Source: Calliopsis andreniformis (taxonomy: Eukaryota > Arthropoda > Insecta > Hymenoptera > Andrenidae). Taken from it: a stretch of 64,000 nt of DNA. Position numbers and translations under genes: made by a program. Of this stretch, positions 61,553 through 64,000 are shown piece by piece. A model generated the notes under the pieces. It saw nothing but the letters and a program-made list of their open reading frames with translations, searched no databases and was not told the origin of the DNA. The stretch covers positions 11,860,501-11,924,500 of the forward strand of contig NW_027480432.1 in NCBI RefSeq assembly GCF_051401765.1. The letters are read 5' to 3'. Position 1 is the stretch's first letter. Each line of letters opens with the position of its first letter.

Positions 61553-63161
61553 ATACCTGTAGTAGCATGTACTAAGGCCAGAGTTCCAAACATTTTCTTT
61601 AATTGTCTGTAATTCTAGAAGTAATGATAGTATTGTATAAACTTTTTCGCTTGTTTTAATGTGTAGCTTTATCTCCTAATGTATGTTTTTCATATTTTTG
61701 TTTCGTATAAAACACGCATTCTAGAAGTCGAACCCCAACATTTTATGTGCTTAAGTCTGAAAAGAGTGTATCTAAAAAGACAAAGCGTTTAGAACTGTTT
61801 TACTTGATTTCGACACAATTTTATTGTGCACCAATCGCAAAATTTTCTTTCCTTATTGTTGTCTAAGATAAGGCTTTTAATCGATATTTTAATCCACATA
61901 CGTAAATTCGTCACCGATACGACACATTTTCGATACGTGTCCGACGCCATAAATTTGTACATTGCCGTCATTTGTACACAGAATCAATTCGATCTCATAG
62001 ATAGATAGAAGTAACATAACCTACTCGTTACTCGTATACAGGATATTTCAACTGAAGGAAACTACCTATATATTTTCTTTATTTTTTATGACATGGAAAA
62101 TGTTTTAGACACAGGTTGAATGATTTCAAAAAAGAAATACCATGAAAGACAAATTTTCTTGTCGGGCGTTTTTAGATTTTTCAAGGTCATCGGTATGTTT
62201 TTGTCGAAGATGCATGTACTTTCTTCTATTGTATCTTGTGGAGGATGAAGAAATAAATTTGAGTATGCCTGCATCATTATCTTGAACACCAAAAATGTAA
62301 TGGAACTGTAGGACAATATTAAACTGTGGACGGTGAATGTTTGGCACGAAAATTTAAATAACAAAATAATTGGATCTTAGTTCATTAAGATTTGTAACAT
62401 TTTTATCAGGAGATCTAAAACAATTGGTAGAAGATGTATCATTTTCATTTTGATAATTTTTAAACGAAAATTATCATTTTCAAATGTATCAGTTTGTGCA
62501 ACTGTTACGAGTCCAGACAGGTTACGTAAAGCAACTATGAAAGGGCTCGATTCAAAGCTCCTTTTGAGACCTTTAACTTTGCCTGAAAGTCACCATGCAA
62601 GGGCCGATAGGCATTTCCGTTGCACCCAATTAATAGAATTCTCTGAAACTAATATCATCGAACTTTTCTCGGAAACTCTGCGATGCAGTCAAGTCCCCAC
62701 TATTTTTCCCATAGATTTTTGAGTGTGAAAGGGCCAAGAAATTCGGTCTAGGGTCATTCCTATCAATTCGGTTCATTCCTAATCCAGTTTGAGTTTAGTA
62801 CGCGGCTTAGGCTGGGAAGCAAGATCGAGCATTAGTTCTCCTTCGAGCAGAATCTTAGAGTACAGTACGTAAAGTAAAGTCACTCTAAAGAAAGAGGACT
62901 TAGTTCCGCGATACTTGAATTCATAAACACTTATATTTCTTTGAGTCAAACTTAAACTCGTAATAATACACATTTTTATAATGTTTGTTAAATTGGACTT
63001 AGTTCAATCAAAACCTTTTCCAAAATCTAATAAGAAGCGAACGCGTGACGATCCCACAATATTATATCTTTTCCGCTCGAGATATATTATAAATTTGAAA
63101 GTTACGAGGCTATACTAACAGCTTCGCAATCTTTGCGAAGGTTCCCTTTCCTAACCTACAA

Positions 63162-63425
63162 GTGGCTCCCAGTGTTGGCCATTGCGCACTGGTTCGTCCA
63201 CGTCCCACGACTCCTGGTGAGTACAAAGTTACCCGCTGGTTCGTCCACAGTCTTTATTTCATCCTAGTGGCTCCCGATACTCACCAAGTTGAGCGTTGGT
63301 TCGTCCACGAAAACGTATCTAAACCTAAGGTGGCTCCCAGTGTTAGCTGTTGCGCACTCGGTTCGTCCACATCCGTGAAGTGGCTCCCAACGAGTACAAA
63401 GTTACCCGTTGGTTCGTCCACGAAA
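63162..63425 (+). repeat. Irregular tandem array resembling an LTR-retrotransposon leader
   Basis: GTGGCTCCC occurs at 63162, 63267, 63330 and 63380, and GGTTCGTCCAC at about 63191, 63238, 63297, 63360 and 63411, giving units of about 50-100 bases with shared spacers (GAGTACAAAGTTACCCG). TGGCTCCC recalls the TGG-starting primer-binding site just after an LTR, and repeats of this kind occur in gypsy leaders. An LTR end could be CTAACCTACA at about 63151-63160. The open frame through the array is a by-product of the repeat. Confidence 0.6.
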
Positions 63426-64000
63426 CAATAACAAAATTCCAAAAACCCTGACCCTCGGTCAGACTATCTGGCCCTCGGCTCGTAACAGTACCAACATGAT
63501 ATCCAACAGTATTTACGGGCAGCTATTCGGGTATTGACTATAAAATTTTCAATTTCTTGTGTTGAATGTAACCGAATCAGAAAGTGTATTGCTATTAGGG
63601 AACATCATTTTGAATATTTATGTTATAAACAATAAGTTCACATAACATCTTAACATTGTTTTATAATTTCATCATTTTTCCTGTTTAATATTAATTCGAA
63701 GTTCATGACCCAGGCATAATCAAACATATTTTTTTATCCACTACAAGATGCAACAGAAAAAAAGTCTACTCTTCTCTAATAGAAAATATAATTTGACGAT
63801 CTAGAAACACAAAAAAAATAGTCTGCCATTGTTCTGAAACCATTTATGTGACACCGAATTGTGCCATAAACATTTTTCATGTAATTACAAACAAAGCAAA
63901 TAATTAAGTGACCTCCTTCAGCCGAGATACCTTGTATAATTTTGAGCATTGAACCAGAGGTGAGTAGGGAGATTGCCAATGATCGTTAGAAAAGTGAGGC

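Larger units (their letters stand above)
53106..64000. other. Gene-poor right flank
   Basis: Upstream of the GRAMD1 start I see no intact gene on either strand. It holds a mariner relic, copies of families A to D and a leader-like tandem array, listed separately. Nothing definite is visible in 53110-55740, 55900-57190, 57390-58780, 60480-61420, 61560-63150 or 63430-64000. The first few hundred bases above 53105 should contain the GRAMD1 promoter; no clear core element was recognised. Confidence 0.55.

Noticed and set aside
62086..62364. Two overlapping minus-strand frames of 92 and 73 residues
   Set aside because: Overlap on the same strand in different frames with no recognisable motif; probably chance or old transposon sequence.
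63162..63431. 89-residue frame through the tandem boxes
   Set aside because: The repeat units lack stops in this frame; the reading is a consequence of the repeat.

Overview
The window is AT-rich animal DNA with short introns, U2-type GT/AG splice sites and many small palindromic transposons. The three genes I can assemble encode animal-type proteins. An insect is most likely, probably a hymenopteran such as an ant or bee; that placement is inference from protein style and base composition, not from a search.

Layout. 1-5208: gene-free AT-rich flank. 5209-15372 (+): a seven-exon gene for an acidic, membrane-anchored ASPH/junctin/triadin-like protein (593 aa as assembled), with a 5.9 kb last intron full of repeats. 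15373-29712: a 14 kb transposon graveyard holding at least six foldback elements, a 32-base poly(C) run, a decayed Ty3/gypsy integrase, and a 3 kb foldback enclosing an RNase-H-like retroelement relic. 29729-43066 (+): a complete 20-exon U2SURP/SR140 gene (966 aa: RRM, SURP, CID, cwf21 and RS regions). 43067-46423: a tail-to-tail spacer with two foldback elements. 46424-53105 (-): a 10-exon GRAMD1/Aster gene (478 aa: acidic SDDEDYV region, VASt domain, one C-terminal membrane segment). It starts from a short first exon, so this transcript model has no GRAM domain. 53106-64000: gene-poor DNA with a mariner relic, several dispersed repeat copies and an LTR-retrotransposon-leader-like tandem array near the right edge.

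The three genes look like ordinary, unrelated housekeeping loci: an ER membrane/calcium-store-type protein, a U2 snRNP-associated splicing factor and an ER sterol-transfer protein. Exon phases close without a frameshift in all three models, which is the main support for them. The unusual feature is the number and variety of foldback (inverted-repeat) elements in the introns and spacers. They include four dispersed families (here called A to D), one element built from repeated GACGTC palindromes, and one intronic inverted-repeat element flanked by an exact 14-base target duplication. I saw no convincing tRNA, rRNA, CRISPR or viral gene. All comparisons were made by eye.
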